From: Candidatus Neomarinimicrobiota bacterium
GTDB lineage: Bacteria; Fidelibacterota; JAANXI01
Direction of reading: 5' to 3'
Length of the DNA stretch: 64,000 bases
Assembly (NCBI GenBank): GCA_021734025.1
Contig: JAIPJS010000010.1
Location: forward strand, 78,204-142,203
The position numbers and the translations under genes were made by a program. Below, piece by piece: positions 27,603 to 36,434 of this stretch; position 1 is the stretch's first letter, and each line of letters starts with the position of its first letter. The notes below the pieces were generated by a model. That model saw only the letters and a program-made list of their open reading frames with translations. It was not told the DNA's origin and did no database searches.

Positions 27603-28650
27603 TTTATTTGGGAGTGTAGCGTCCGGGGTCTTACTCCTGGTTTTATGCGGTGTCATAGCGCTACCGATTTCAGCCGGGGAGCCGACGAAAACGCTCCTTA
27701 TTGGCGGCGATCTGATGCTCGGCAACTGGGTTACGGACCATTTGGACCGGGACGGTACCGACTATCCGTTCCGCCGGATCGACAGCCTGTTGCAACAGGC
27801 GGATGTTCGCTTTGCAAACCTGGAGGCACCTATCGGTACCGGTGATTCGCTCTCCCGGTACGACAAAACCTATACCTTCACGTTACCATCCTCTTACCGG
27901 CAGGTGCTGAAGCACAGTCGGCTGGATATCGCCGGACTCGCCAATAATCACATTATGGATTACGGTGTCCGGCTGGCGGATTCTACGGTGTACTATCTGA
28001 AGGAACTGGGCATTCGATCTGTCGGGTACGGGTTGAACCGGAGGGAGGCATCGCAACCAGTTGTTTTACCGGGGAATCCCTCGGTGGCATTCCTGGCGTA
28101 TTCAATGACATTTCCCAGGGAGTTCTGGGCGACGGATTCCACCGCGGGCACAGCCTATCCGTTCGAATCGGACTTCATTCCCCGGGTAACGGCTGCCGAT
28201 TCACTGGCAGACTTCACCATTGTTTCCTTCCACTGGGGGAGCGAGAACAGCGATAGTACCAAGAAGTACCAACAGGTCTTTGCCCGCCGGGCTATCGACG
28301 CCGGTGCAGATTTGGTTGTGGGCCACCACCCGCATATCTGGCAGGGAATAGAAAATTATAAAGGCCGGCTCATCGCTTATTCCCTGGGGAACTTTTGTTT
28401 TGGATCGTTTAGTCCAACGGCACTCCGAAGCGGGTTATTGGAAATCGAAATTGGCGAGGATACGGTGCGTGCCGCAAAGATTCATCCATTAAATGTGAAA
28501 AATGTCGATGTCCGATTTCAACCACGACTAATGACTGCCAGGCAGGCGGACAGTTTTTTTACACATTTGCGAACAATATCCTCCCGATTTGACAGCACAA
28601 GCACCATACAAATTCACCCGGATGGTAATTTGAGTTGGGACAGAGAGTAA
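27487..28650 (+). CDS. CapA-family (poly-gamma-glutamate synthesis protein-like) metallophosphatase-fold protein; start uncertain
   Basis: The CapA core is clear from about 27690: GGDLMLG, ANLEAPIG, GLANNHIMDYG, SFHWGSE and VGHHPHIWQG are the metallophosphoesterase-like motifs of PGA_cap proteins. A hydrophobic export signal (SGVLLLVLCGVIALP) begins around 27622. No ATG, GTG or TTG in this frame lies just before it. The nearest is the ATG at 27487 used here, which adds ~38 Arg/Pro-rich residues overlapping the previous gene out of frame. A GGGAG at 27610-27614 has no start at the right distance. Either a rare start codon is used, or there is a small indel. The 3' end overlaps the rpoD start by 1 nt. 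CapA-like proteins act outside the membrane on polymers; the substrate is unknown here. Confidence 0.75.
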   Translation: MWHRRRPQRLNRPKRRNRLQKPHPNRRKATIRTKKHPRNLFGSVASGVLLLVLCGVIALPISAGEPTKTLLIGGDLMLGNWVTDHLDRDGTDYPFRRIDSLLQQADVRFANLEAPIGTGDSLSRYDKTYTFTLPSSYRQVLKHSRLDIAGLANNHIMDYGVRLADSTVYYLKELGIRSVGYGLNRREASQPVVLPGNPSVAFLAYSMTFPREFWATDSTAGTAYPFESDFIPRVTAADSLADFTIVSFHWGSENSDSTKKYQQVFARRAIDAGADLVVGHHPHIWQGIENYKGRLIAYSLGNFCFGSFSPTALRSGLLEIEIGEDTVRAAKIHPLNVKNVDVRFQPRLMTARQADSFFTHLRTISSRFDSTSTIQIHPDGNLSWDRE

Positions 28651-29501
28651 TGGCATCCAAACGTCATAGGTACTCCAGCAGAACTCTGGATCAGTATTTC
28701 ACGGAGATTGGCAACGAAAGTCTGCTGACGCCGGAGGAAGAGATTACCTTGGCGCGACTTGCCAGAGAGGGGCAGCAAGAGGCGTTGGACAAAATTCTGC
28801 GGTCCAACTTGCGTTTTGTTGTGACAGTGGCAAAAAAATATCAAAATCACGGACTCTCCCTGGAGGACCTGATCAGCGAGGGTAATATTGGCCTGATTAA
28901 AGCAGCAAAGCGGTTTGACGAAACCCGGGGGTTCAAATTTATCTCGTATGCGGTTTGGTGGATTCGCCAGTCAATCCTGCAGGCAATTTCCCAGCAATCC
29001 AGGATTGTACGTCTTCCATTGAATAAGGTAGATGCAGTCTCGAAGATGCGGAAAATCTACCAGGAACTGGAGAAGGAATTCGACCGGGAACCGACGACGG
29101 AAGAGATCGCCGAGGCTATGGAACTAACCCGGGATGAGATTGAGGATACGATTCAGGCGGCGGAGCGGGAGCTGTCGGTAGACGAGCCCCGAGGCAAGGA
29201 CGACGCTACAAATTTGTTGGAAATATTACCGGAGATGAACACTGATGAGCCTGGAGATGAACTCATCGATGAATCGCTGCATCATGAGGTCGAAGAGGCG
29301 CTGGCGACGCTGGATGAGCGGGAAGCCGACATTATTCGGCGCTATTTCGGAATCGGTTTCGACCAGCCGCTGACCCTTGAGCAAATTGGTTCGGAGTATG
29401 ATTTAACCCGCGAACGCATCCGTCAGATAAAGGAGAAGGCCCTCCAGAAGCTCCGCCATACAAGCCGTACAAAAATTTTGAAAAAATATCTTGGCGAATA
29501 G
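28650..29501 (+). CDS. rpoD: Primary-type RNA polymerase sigma-70 factor, short form
   Basis: 283 aa from the ATG at 28650, sharing a base with the CapA stop. It has region 1.2 (LDQYFTEIG), region 2 (LRFVVTVAKKYQ, LISEGNIGLIKAAKRFD, FISYAVWWIRQSI), region 3 (LPLNKVD and following) and region 4 (LDEREADIIRRYFGI, LTLEQIGSEYDLTRERIRQIKEKAL). Region 1.1 and the large non-conserved insert are absent, as in the housekeeping sigma of Bacteroidetes and relatives. It probably transcribes most genes here. Confidence 0.92.
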   Translation: MASKRHRYSSRTLDQYFTEIGNESLLTPEEEITLARLAREGQQEALDKILRSNLRFVVTVAKKYQNHGLSLEDLISEGNIGLIKAAKRFDETRGFKFISYAVWWIRQSILQAISQQSRIVRLPLNKVDAVSKMRKIYQELEKEFDREPTTEEIAEAMELTRDEIEDTIQAAERELSVDEPRGKDDATNLLEILPEMNTDEPGDELIDESLHHEVEEALATLDEREADIIRRYFGIGFDQPLTLEQIGSEYDLTRERIRQIKEKALQKLRHTSRTKILKKYLGE

Positions 29502-29616
29502 GAAATTTGAATACTATATTGCGTTCGAGCAATCAATCACCAATTCAAGATTTGATAACAAGCCCGATCATATATATCTTATCAGGAATTCGTGCAATGA
29601 GTAGGGGAACACTCTT

Positions 29617-30522
29617 GTGAAATTACTGTTTCTGAATGATGAAGGCATACGGGAATTTACGCTTACCCGAAAAAAGATCATTCTGGGAATCGTCGCACTG
29701 CTGATTCTGGGGGCTGGATTTTCCTATCTCACAATCGATGTGCTGACGAAGAAAATGTATCAGGCCAAGATCAATAATCTGAAACAGAACAATGAGCGCC
29801 TGATCGGCCTGCTCGATAATTTGCAGTCCACAGTGCAAACAATGGAGCAGGAGTTGACAACCCTCCAGTCCAGAGATGAAGAAATCCGGACCTACGCCGA
29901 TCTGCCAGCCGTTGACAGTGATGTCCGTAAGCTCGGTATTGGTGGTACCCGATACGATAAGACGATGGAACTGGATTATCTGCTGCCCACCGATGAAACC
30001 AAGGTGTCGGACTTGGTCATTGACGTCGAGCGCCTCTCACGGATGTTAAAACTTGAGCGGCTGAGCTACGAAAAACTGTACGACACGTTTAAACATAATA
30101 CCGCAAAAATTCAGTCAACGCCATCTATCCGTCCGATAGAGGGGGGATATTTTACCGATGGATTCGGATATCGGCGTGATCCATTTACACATCAGCGACG
30201 GTTTCATTATGGCTTGGACATTTCTGCGCGGCGGGGCACACCGATCCATGCTACAGCCGGAGGAACGGTCAAATATGCCAAACGCCGGAGCGGATACGGG
30301 CTAGTGGTTGCCCTCGACCATGGGTACGGATATGAAACGATGTATGCCCACATGTCCAAAATGCACGCCAAACCAGGGCAAAAAGTCGAACGGGGTGATC
30401 TTATCGGTGAAGTCGGAAATACCGGGCGATCAACGGCCTCCCATTTACATTACGAGATTTTAGTGGGGGGGAATCCCGTCAATCCAATTAATTATTTCTT
30501 TAGCGGATATTTGAACAACTGA
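29617..30522 (+). CDS. M23-family (LytM) peptidoglycan peptidase, membrane anchored
   Basis: 301 aa, GTG start at 29617. One N-terminal membrane helix (~22-45), then a coiled coil (~48-90), a linker, and a C-terminal LytM domain (~180-295) with intact zinc motifs HYGLDIS and HLHYE plus GFGYRRDPFT. Such proteins cleave peptide cross-links during growth or division. Alone between rpoD (115 bp upstream) and a strong terminator. Confidence 0.9.
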   Translation: MKLLFLNDEGIREFTLTRKKIILGIVALLILGAGFSYLTIDVLTKKMYQAKINNLKQNNERLIGLLDNLQSTVQTMEQELTTLQSRDEEIRTYADLPAVDSDVRKLGIGGTRYDKTMELDYLLPTDETKVSDLVIDVERLSRMLKLERLSYEKLYDTFKHNTAKIQSTPSIRPIEGGYFTDGFGYRRDPFTHQRRFHYGLDISARRGTPIHATAGGTVKYAKRRSGYGLVVALDHGYGYETMYAHMSKMHAKPGQKVERGDLIGEVGNTGRSTASHLHYEILVGGNPVNPINYFFSGYLNN

Positions 30523-30549
30523 CATTTATTCCAGTGATGAATTTTAGAG

Positions 30550-30578
30550 GCCCCGGTTGTGTCAACCGGGGCTTTTTT
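30550..30578 (+). terminator. Intrinsic terminator after the M23 peptidase
   Basis: A perfect 10-bp stem, GCCCCGGTTG with CAACCGGGGC around a TGT loop, followed by six T residues. Confidence 0.95.
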
Positions 30579-30667
30579 GTATTATTACAAACTGCTTGAC
30601 ATGGATTAAAGGCGGAAATACTTTAAATCTAATTGAGACTGAACAGGAAAACGAAGGCACATCATAA

Positions 30668-31984
30668 ATGTATATGAAACCAAGAACTTATTACATCGAG
30701 ACCTACGGCTGTCAGATGAATGAATACGATTCGGAACTGGTAGCAGGTATTCTCGAAGAGAAAAATTATACGTCGGTGGATTCGTACGAAGACGCTGATG
30801 CAATTTTTGTCAATACATGCGCCATCCGGGAAGGGGCGGAGCAACGCGTTATGTCCCGGCTCGGACAATATAAAACCCGTAAGGATGCCGAGCCAAATAC
30901 CATCATTGGAGTCCTTGGCTGCATGGCACAGAATCTGAAGGATAAAATACTGACTGAAAAGCCGTATGTGGATTTCGTGCTGGGGCCGGATGCCTACCGG
31001 AATCTTGACCAGATGCTGGAACAGTATCACGAGGATGAGGAAACCATCATTAATACGCGGCTCAGCAAGCACGAAGTGTATGACGGTATGTTTCCGTCCC
31101 GCAAAGAAGGCATCAACGCGTGGATTGCCATAACCCGGGGCTGTGATAAGTTTTGCACCTTTTGTATCGTGCCCTATACCCGGGGGCGGGAACGCAGCCG
31201 GCCTGTGGAAAGTATCGTTGAGGAAGTCCGCCGGGTGGTAGATGAAGGATTTGTTGAAATTACGCTTCTGGGCCAGAATGTAAATTCGTACCAGTACGAA
31301 GAGCACGGATTCCCGGAATTACTTGATGCGGTGTCCGATGTGGAGGGCGTCAAACGTATCCGGTATACTTCGCCGCATCCCAGAGATATTGACGAAAACC
31401 TCCTGACCGTGATGCGGGATAATCCAAAGATCTGTAATCACATTCACCTGCCAGTGCAATCCGGGTCCACAGAGGTATTAGAGCGAATGAACCGGACCTA
31501 TACCCGGGATGAATATCTGAATCTGGTGGACACAATCTATGAATATCTGCCGGACTGTGGAATTAGCACGGATATCATCGTCGGATTTCCCGGGGAAACC
31601 CATGAGCAATTTATGGAAACGGTCTCGTTGATGAAGCAGGTTCGGTATGATAACGCGTTTATGTTTAAGTACTCGGCGCGTCCGTACACCAAAGCCATCG
31701 AATATGAGGATTCGGTTTCCGATGAAGAGAAATCCGAGCGGCTGCAGCAAATTATCGCCCTGCAGAACGATATTACTCTGGAGAAAAACCGGAAACTTAT
31801 CGGAACCAAGGCACAGGTACTGGTTGAGAAGAACAGCAAAAAGTCCGATGAACAGTGGATGGGACGTACGGACGAAAATCGTATTGTAGTCTTCGATAAA
31901 AATGGCGAACTTCCCAGAGATATCGTTCCGCTGCGAATCTATGATGCTCAGGGAGTCACCTTATTTGGCGAGCACGTAAAATAG
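30668..31984 (+). CDS. miaB: tRNA-2-methylthio-N6-dimethylallyladenosine synthase
   Basis: 438 aa. The N-terminal methylthiotransferase domain has its three cluster Cys in YGCQMNEYDSE, NTCAIREGAEQ and GCMAQ. The radical SAM motif is CDKFCTFC with IVPYTRGRERSR downstream. A C-terminal TRAM-like domain is present. The N-terminal NTCAIRE and GREPY-type RNA-binding features match MiaB rather than RimO or MtaB. Two ATGs lie at 30668 and 30674. It leads the lapA-lapB-SPOR operon. Confidence 0.95.
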   Translation: MYMKPRTYYIETYGCQMNEYDSELVAGILEEKNYTSVDSYEDADAIFVNTCAIREGAEQRVMSRLGQYKTRKDAEPNTIIGVLGCMAQNLKDKILTEKPYVDFVLGPDAYRNLDQMLEQYHEDEETIINTRLSKHEVYDGMFPSRKEGINAWIAITRGCDKFCTFCIVPYTRGRERSRPVESIVEEVRRVVDEGFVEITLLGQNVNSYQYEEHGFPELLDAVSDVEGVKRIRYTSPHPRDIDENLLTVMRDNPKICNHIHLPVQSGSTEVLERMNRTYTRDEYLNLVDTIYEYLPDCGISTDIIVGFPGETHEQFMETVSLMKQVRYDNAFMFKYSARPYTKAIEYEDSVSDEEKSERLQQIIALQNDITLEKNRKLIGTKAQVLVEKNSKKSDEQWMGRTDENRIVVFDKNGELPRDIVPLRIYDAQGVTLFGEHVK

Positions 31985-32001
31985 ATTGAAATGGAGTTAC
32001 C

Positions 32002-32367
32002 ATGGGTCTACTAAAAATTTTCCTAACTATCGTCCTGATGGCTGTCTTGTTATGGTTTCTGGCGCTCAATGTGGATCAGACCATCATGGAATTGCAGATA
32101 TTCACGACGACGCTGTACGATGTGAACCTGGTGCATGTCCTCCTGGCGTCCTTTTTAATCGGTATCTTTGTTGGATTTCTGATTCCGGTATTCCAGGTGC
32201 TCAGCTCCCGTGCTGAAGTCCGGAAATACGAAAGGGAAAACAGAAAATTGAAGGCCGAACTGAACGACCTGCGCAATGTCGCCATCGACGAGGAACTAAC
32301 CCAGATCCCGGAGGAGGCAGGCAGCGAATCTTCGGAGAACACGCCGCAGAAATCAGAGAACGGGTAA
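32002..32367 (+). CDS. lapA: LapA-domain (DUF1049) membrane protein
   Basis: 121 aa with two transmembrane helices (~5-24 and ~42-66), a LapA core (LWFLALNVDQTI, then LVHVLLASFLIGIFVGF) and a short coiled coil and acidic tail. It lies 17 nt after miaB and 25 nt before a LapB-like gene, the same pairing as in E. coli, where LapA and LapB set lipopolysaccharide levels through LpxC turnover. Confidence 0.82.
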   Translation: MGLLKIFLTIVLMAVLLWFLALNVDQTIMELQIFTTTLYDVNLVHVLLASFLIGIFVGFLIPVFQVLSSRAEVRKYERENRKLKAELNDLRNVAIDEELTQIPEEAGSESSENTPQKSENG

Positions 32368-32392
32368 CCCTTAACTAACCCAGTAGATTCCC

Positions 32393-33538
32393 ATGGAAAT
32401 TACTTATATCATCATCGGACTTGCCGCACTGAGTATCCTGTCCCTTATACTCTATTTTATTTTCAGACCATCCTCACCAAAACGGACGACAGAATCCCTC
32501 TATTCCGATGGTTTGCGCCTGTTGCTGGAAGGCGATTTGAAGGCCGCCTCGGAAAAGCTCAAAGAGGTGGTGCGTCGGGATACCGGCCACATCGATGCGT
32601 ATATCAAACTCGGTGATATTTTCAGAGAGAATGGTCAATACGATCAGGCACTAAAGGTGCACCAAAGTTTGACGGTGCGGCGAAACCTTACTCCGGGCCA
32701 GCAAGTCGATATTTATCTGAGTATGGTTTACGATCATCGCGAACTCAACGCTTATGAGAAGGCCCTGGAATTCGCCGACAAAATCCTGACGATTGACAAA
32801 AAGAACCTGAAAGGTCTCAATGCAAAACTGGAGATCTATCGGGAAAACGATCTCTGGGACAATGCTGTTGACGTATTAAAGGCCATTGAAAAATACAGTG
32901 GTGAGGACCAATCGAAGGCTATTGCCACGTACCGGGTCGCCGAGGGACAACTACTGGAAGAAACCGGAGAAGCCAGGGAGGGACGAATCCGGTACCGCAA
33001 AGCGCTGAAATTGGATCCGGAGTGCTGTCCGGCATTTATTTGTCTGGGCAATTCTTACGATGAGGAAAACCGGATCGAGGAAGCCGTGGATAACTGGCAA
33101 AAGTTCGGTGAGCTCTGCCCGGATTTATTGTTTCTTGTTTCCGGCCGGATCGAACAGCGGTTATTCGAATTAGGAAATTTTAGTGAGGTGGAACGGTACT
33201 ATCGTCGTCTTCTGGATAAATATCCGGATAATATCGAAGCTGCTGTGGGAATTGCTACGTTTTACGAAAAAAAAGGTGAAAACCAAAATGCAATTCGGGC
33301 TATAGAGAATGCCCTGGATAAGAGTCCGGATTCCCTGCGTGCTCGGATTGTACTCACCCGGCTGTATAACCAGGGGGAGAACAGGGATGGAGTGGCGGAA
33401 CAGCTGGAAGAAATGTTCCGGATTGAGAGCCAGCAGAAGACTTTCACGTGCGGGGAGTGTGGATTTCAAAGCAGAGAAATGCACTGGCTCTGCCCAAATT
33501 GTTATGCAACCTATTCCTTCACTGATGATCAGGTTTAG
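32393..33538 (+). CDS. lapB: LapB-like TPR protein with rubredoxin-type zinc knuckle
   Basis: 381 aa. An N-terminal membrane helix (~4-22) anchors a run of tetratricopeptide repeats (residues ~38-340). The C-terminus has two CxxC pairs, TCGECGF and LCPNCYA, forming the metal site that defines LapB/YciM. In E. coli it recruits FtsH to degrade LpxC. The pairing with lapA makes the assignment strong; action on LpxC here is inference. Confidence 0.88.
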   Translation: MEITYIIIGLAALSILSLILYFIFRPSSPKRTTESLYSDGLRLLLEGDLKAASEKLKEVVRRDTGHIDAYIKLGDIFRENGQYDQALKVHQSLTVRRNLTPGQQVDIYLSMVYDHRELNAYEKALEFADKILTIDKKNLKGLNAKLEIYRENDLWDNAVDVLKAIEKYSGEDQSKAIATYRVAEGQLLEETGEAREGRIRYRKALKLDPECCPAFICLGNSYDEENRIEEAVDNWQKFGELCPDLLFLVSGRIEQRLFELGNFSEVERYYRRLLDKYPDNIEAAVGIATFYEKKGENQNAIRAIENALDKSPDSLRARIVLTRLYNQGENRDGVAEQLEEMFRIESQQKTFTCGECGFQSREMHWLCPNCYATYSFTDDQV

Positions 33539-34421
33539 ATCCTCCATAATATTTCTTGTCCCGCTGTTTGCAATTGTACTGGGGGTCTCCCGGGCAGATG
33601 CGCAGTATGTAGACGAATATCTCCAGCAGATCAAAAACGGCCATTACGAAAAAGCGAGGGCAGCTCTGCCGCAGTTATTGCAGGAGCATCCCAACGATCC
33701 CGGTGTACTCTATCTCCGGGGCGTGCTGGAATCGGAAGGGGAACAGGCATACCAATATTTTAAGGATTTAGCGGATAATCATCGTAACCATCCATACATG
33801 GATGATGCCATAATGCAGGTCGCGGAGTATCTCTATGCCAAGGGATTGTATATCTCGGCAGAGCGATATTTGCGCCAGATACCGATTCATCATCCCCGGT
33901 CACCATATCTGGAGCGCGCATCGAATATGTTGTTGAATAGCATGGTACAGGCAGGGAAGGTGGATTCGGCCAGAACCTGGAAGCGCGTACTATCGAGGCA
34001 ATTTCCGAATGTTACCATCACCAGCAGCCTGGAGGCCGGCACTGAACCGGTGAATGAAGATTCAATGGCTGCACTGGCTCCGCCGGAACCGGTGGACCTC
34101 TCAAAAGAAAATCCATATGTGGATACAGAATCTGAGGAGAGCGGGACTCAATCTGGATCCGCTGGTAGCTCCCAGGGAAATCGGCAGCCGTTTGCGTTGC
34201 AGGTCGGCGCCTATTCCACCATGGAAAATGCCCGGCAGCAGCAACAGATGCTGGAGAATTACGGTTATCCGGTCCAAATACGGCAACGAGAGCGTGGGAA
34301 CCTGCAGCTTTATCTGGTTTGGGTCGGAAATTACTCCACCCGGGCCGAAGCATCGCAGGCCGGTGAATCGCTTAAACAGCGGATGAATCTTCCGTTCTTT
34401 ATCGTGAAAAAGGGTAATTAG
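33525..34421 (+). CDS. Periplasmic TPR-like protein with C-terminal SPOR domain
   Basis: 298 aa from the ATG at 33525, overlapping the lapB stop by 14 nt; an in-frame ATG at 33504 would bury the signal peptide. Signal peptide of ~27 residues ending ADAQ. Residues ~30-160 look like degenerate TPR (YlaK/BamD-like). A Ser/Gly-rich linker leads to a SPOR domain (~220-298: FALQVGAYSTMENA, LYLVWVGNYSTRAEA), which binds denuded peptidoglycan at division sites. Confidence 0.8.
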   Translation: MIRFRSSIIFLVPLFAIVLGVSRADAQYVDEYLQQIKNGHYEKARAALPQLLQEHPNDPGVLYLRGVLESEGEQAYQYFKDLADNHRNHPYMDDAIMQVAEYLYAKGLYISAERYLRQIPIHHPRSPYLERASNMLLNSMVQAGKVDSARTWKRVLSRQFPNVTITSSLEAGTEPVNEDSMAALAPPEPVDLSKENPYVDTESEESGTQSGSAGSSQGNRQPFALQVGAYSTMENARQQQQMLENYGYPVQIRQRERGNLQLYLVWVGNYSTRAEASQAGESLKQRMNLPFFIVKKGN

Positions 34422-34664
34422 TTAAGCCCCGTTTTTGCACTTTTTTTCCTTCACGTTTGTAATTTACCTTCTCTTCGGTATAAGTGAGTATCGAGTATTA
34501 CGTATTTCGTAAAAGAACCTCCATTGGACTTGTTATGAATTTTCTCAATACCTAAAGACTAACGCATTCCGCCAGATTAACCTGAACACAGTCGTTAACC
34601 CTTGCTTCTCGACCTGTGAGACATGAAATTTACGTCTGCGAAAAAAATTCGATCTGTTATTTAC
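34422..34664. other. Intergenic stretch, 243 bp, before the selenocysteine tRNA
   Basis: AT-rich. It should contain the tRNA promoter, but no clear -10/-35 pair stands out. No coding region or terminator hairpin is supported. Confidence 0.5.
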
Positions 34665-34762
34665 GGGAGTGGATGGTAGCCTGGTGGCGCCCGCGGTCTT
34701 CAAAACCGCCGGGCCCGGTGTCTCATCGGGCCGGTGGGTTCAATTCCCACACGCTCCCGCCA
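34665..34762 (+). tRNA. selC: tRNA-Sec (anticodon UCA)
   Basis: 98 nt including an encoded 3' GCCA. The anticodon arm is GCGGT-CTTCAAA-ACCGC with TCA at 34700-34702. There is a long variable arm with a 6-bp stem (GGCCCG with CGGGCC) and a 5-bp T stem GTGGG/CCCAC. The acceptor has 7 clear pairs (GGGAGTG with CGCTCCC); the eighth position is G-A. The long variable arm, the G73 discriminator and the UCA anticodon together mark a selenocysteine tRNA, so the organism should decode UGA as Sec. No selenoprotein gene was recognised in the window. Confidence 0.93.
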
Positions 34763-34797
34763 TTTAGATATTTAAAAAGTCCATTTAGTTTTTAAAA
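34760..34797. repeat. Two short imperfect direct repeats just after tRNA-Sec
   Basis: CCATTTAGatatTTAAAA at 34760-34777 and CCATTTAGttttTAAAA at 34781-34797 lie in tandem directly against the 3' end of the tRNA. They may be remnants of an integration site or simple AT-rich drift. Confidence 0.35.
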
Positions 34798-34804
34798 CCC
34801 CCGT

Positions 34805-34848
34805 GAGAAAGCCATTTCGTGGAGTTTTTGCTTTCTCGTTGGTTTTTA
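34805..34848 (+). terminator. Possible terminator downstream of tRNA-Sec
   Basis: GAGAAAGC (34805-34812) can pair with GCTTTCTC (34830-34837) around a 17-nt loop, followed by GTTGGTTTTT. The loop is long, so strength is uncertain. Confidence 0.4.
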
Positions 34849-34922
34849 TGAAACCAAGTAAATAGGAAAAATGTTGGTACCTAAGTATATTAATTAAACA
34901 CTTTTTAGAACTTGATCGGATT

Positions 34923-36256
34923 CACTAGTGTCCGGTTATAACTCAAATAATTTCAATTGGTTGGTCAAGTGACTCTCTGTCATTGTGTACTCACCCTCTG
35001 TAACTAGTTGTAAAATATCAACTTTTTCGAAGACGGTCACACTGATAATCTGTAAAAAAGTGTAGAGACTGATGTCCAAATCCTGTTTTTTCACGATAAT
35101 CGCCACGAGCACATACACCGATATCGCAATCCAGAGTTGCGTTTTCACGGCATTGGCTGACGTGCCATAAAAGGACTGAATTCGGAGATGCTGTTTGATC
35201 CATTTGAAGAAGAGTTCCACCTGCCAGCGGCACCGATAGAGCTGACAGATGGTCAGGGCTGGTAACGTCCGATTATTCGTGAGGAAGATAAACGTCCGGT
35301 CGGTCTCCGCATCGTAGTACTTGATGCGGCGTAGTTGATCCGGATAGCGTTGCTTCGCATAGAAGCCCGTCAGCACCCCAATTTGGTCACAGCGGAGCCC
35401 CGGCGTCTTGTCGACCGGTTGGGAATACTGCCGCCGGAACTGGAGGTTTGATTTCGCCCGAATAATGAACGAGGCATGCGCCTGATGTAACGCAGACAAG
35501 CGGAGAAAATCAAGGTACGCCCGGTCCATCAGGTACAACGCTCCCGGTTCTGGAAGCAATGTATCCAACAGGTTCACATCATGGATGCGGGCCGGAGTGA
35601 TCCAGGCACTGGTGGGGATCGGGCCTCGCAGGTCCAAGAGCGTATGCAGTTTCACCGCGCTTTTTGTCTGGCGAAACTGGGCCCACGGGAACACCGAGAG
35701 ACACAGATCAATCGTGGTGGAATCCAGCGCATAGACGGTCTCGTCGAGGTCGACACCAAAGTCCTCCTCCTGATAGAGGGCCCGCGCCCGGTGAATGAGG
35801 ATGTGGGCGAAGTCTGCATACATACGCCAATCCCGGTGGGCATTGGCATCCGCCAACGTACTCCGGGAGACCCGGCCGCGGATGCCCATATGATACAGTT
35901 TGGTTTGCTGGGCGCGGAGACAGGCTTCAATATCCCGCAGACTCTCTCGGCCTGTCAGTTGAGCGAAGGCCATACAGCAATACTGATCCCAACAGGAGAA
36001 CTGTTGGACCTTATAGTCTCCAGAATACCGGTGGACACAGCGACGGAAGGCCTTACGCGGAAGAAACGACATGAGTTGGGAAAATACCAAGGTGCCGGAA
36101 TACATAGGACTGGTCTCCTCTGGTTGGTGGATTATTATGCGCCACCACCAAGGTACGAAAAGGCCGCTCAAGTCGATCCTGGTATTTTTTGTGGGATAAC
36201 ATATTGATATGTCGTAGGTTAATATAAATCATAAAATTCAACAACCGGACAGTAGT
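34923..36256. mobile_element. Complete IS4-family insertion sequence with 9-bp target duplication
   Basis: The ends are imperfect inverted repeats: CACTAGTGTCCGGTTA at 34923 and, read from the other end, CACTACTGTCCGGTTG at 36256 (14 of 16 identical). GATCGGATT directly flanks both ends (34914-34922 and 36257-36265), a perfect 9-bp target duplication. The element is 1334 bp with one intact transposase, so it may still be active. The insertion lies between tRNA-Sec and the alginate island regulator. Confidence 0.95.
34936..36105 (-). CDS. IS4-family DDE transposase
   Basis: 389 aa from the ATG at 36105, preceded by GAGGAGA; the frame is open 22 codons further upstream but the family begins at MYSGTLVFSQLMSFLP. 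The N-terminal DNA-binding region precedes a DDE catalytic domain: first Asp in YALDSTTIDL, second in YLMDRAYLDF, and the YREK signature Y-2-R-3-E-6-K in YRCRWQVELFFKWIK. The stop lies inside the left inverted repeat. No frameshift or stop is seen, so the protein is probably functional. Confidence 0.93.
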   Translation of the reverse strand: MYSGTLVFSQLMSFLPRKAFRRCVHRYSGDYKVQQFSCWDQYCCMAFAQLTGRESLRDIEACLRAQQTKLYHMGIRGRVSRSTLADANAHRDWRMYADFAHILIHRARALYQEEDFGVDLDETVYALDSTTIDLCLSVFPWAQFRQTKSAVKLHTLLDLRGPIPTSAWITPARIHDVNLLDTLLPEPGALYLMDRAYLDFLRLSALHQAHASFIIRAKSNLQFRRQYSQPVDKTPGLRCDQIGVLTGFYAKQRYPDQLRRIKYYDAETDRTFIFLTNNRTLPALTICQLYRCRWQVELFFKWIKQHLRIQSFYGTSANAVKTQLWIAISVYVLVAIIVKKQDLDISLYTFLQIISVTVFEKVDILQLVTEGEYTMTESHLTNQLKLFEL

Positions 36257-36265
36257 GGATCGGAT

Positions 36266-36434
36266 TTATTAATTATTCAGAATATGGATTGGAAAAATAG
36301 GACATTGCAATTTTTGTTCATTATAATTCCGACTTGCTTATATAAATTAAAATAATTATAATATTGTAGAAATATCATACTACATTATATCTTATAAATA
36401 TACGATATAATACACCCTTATTGAGGCGATTCCC
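36266..36434. other. Very AT-rich regulatory stretch before the FadR-type gene
   Basis: About 170 bp rich in A and T, with several TATAAT-like words near 36355-36415. It presumably carries the regulator's promoter. It is much more AT-rich than the neighbouring genes. Confidence 0.5.
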
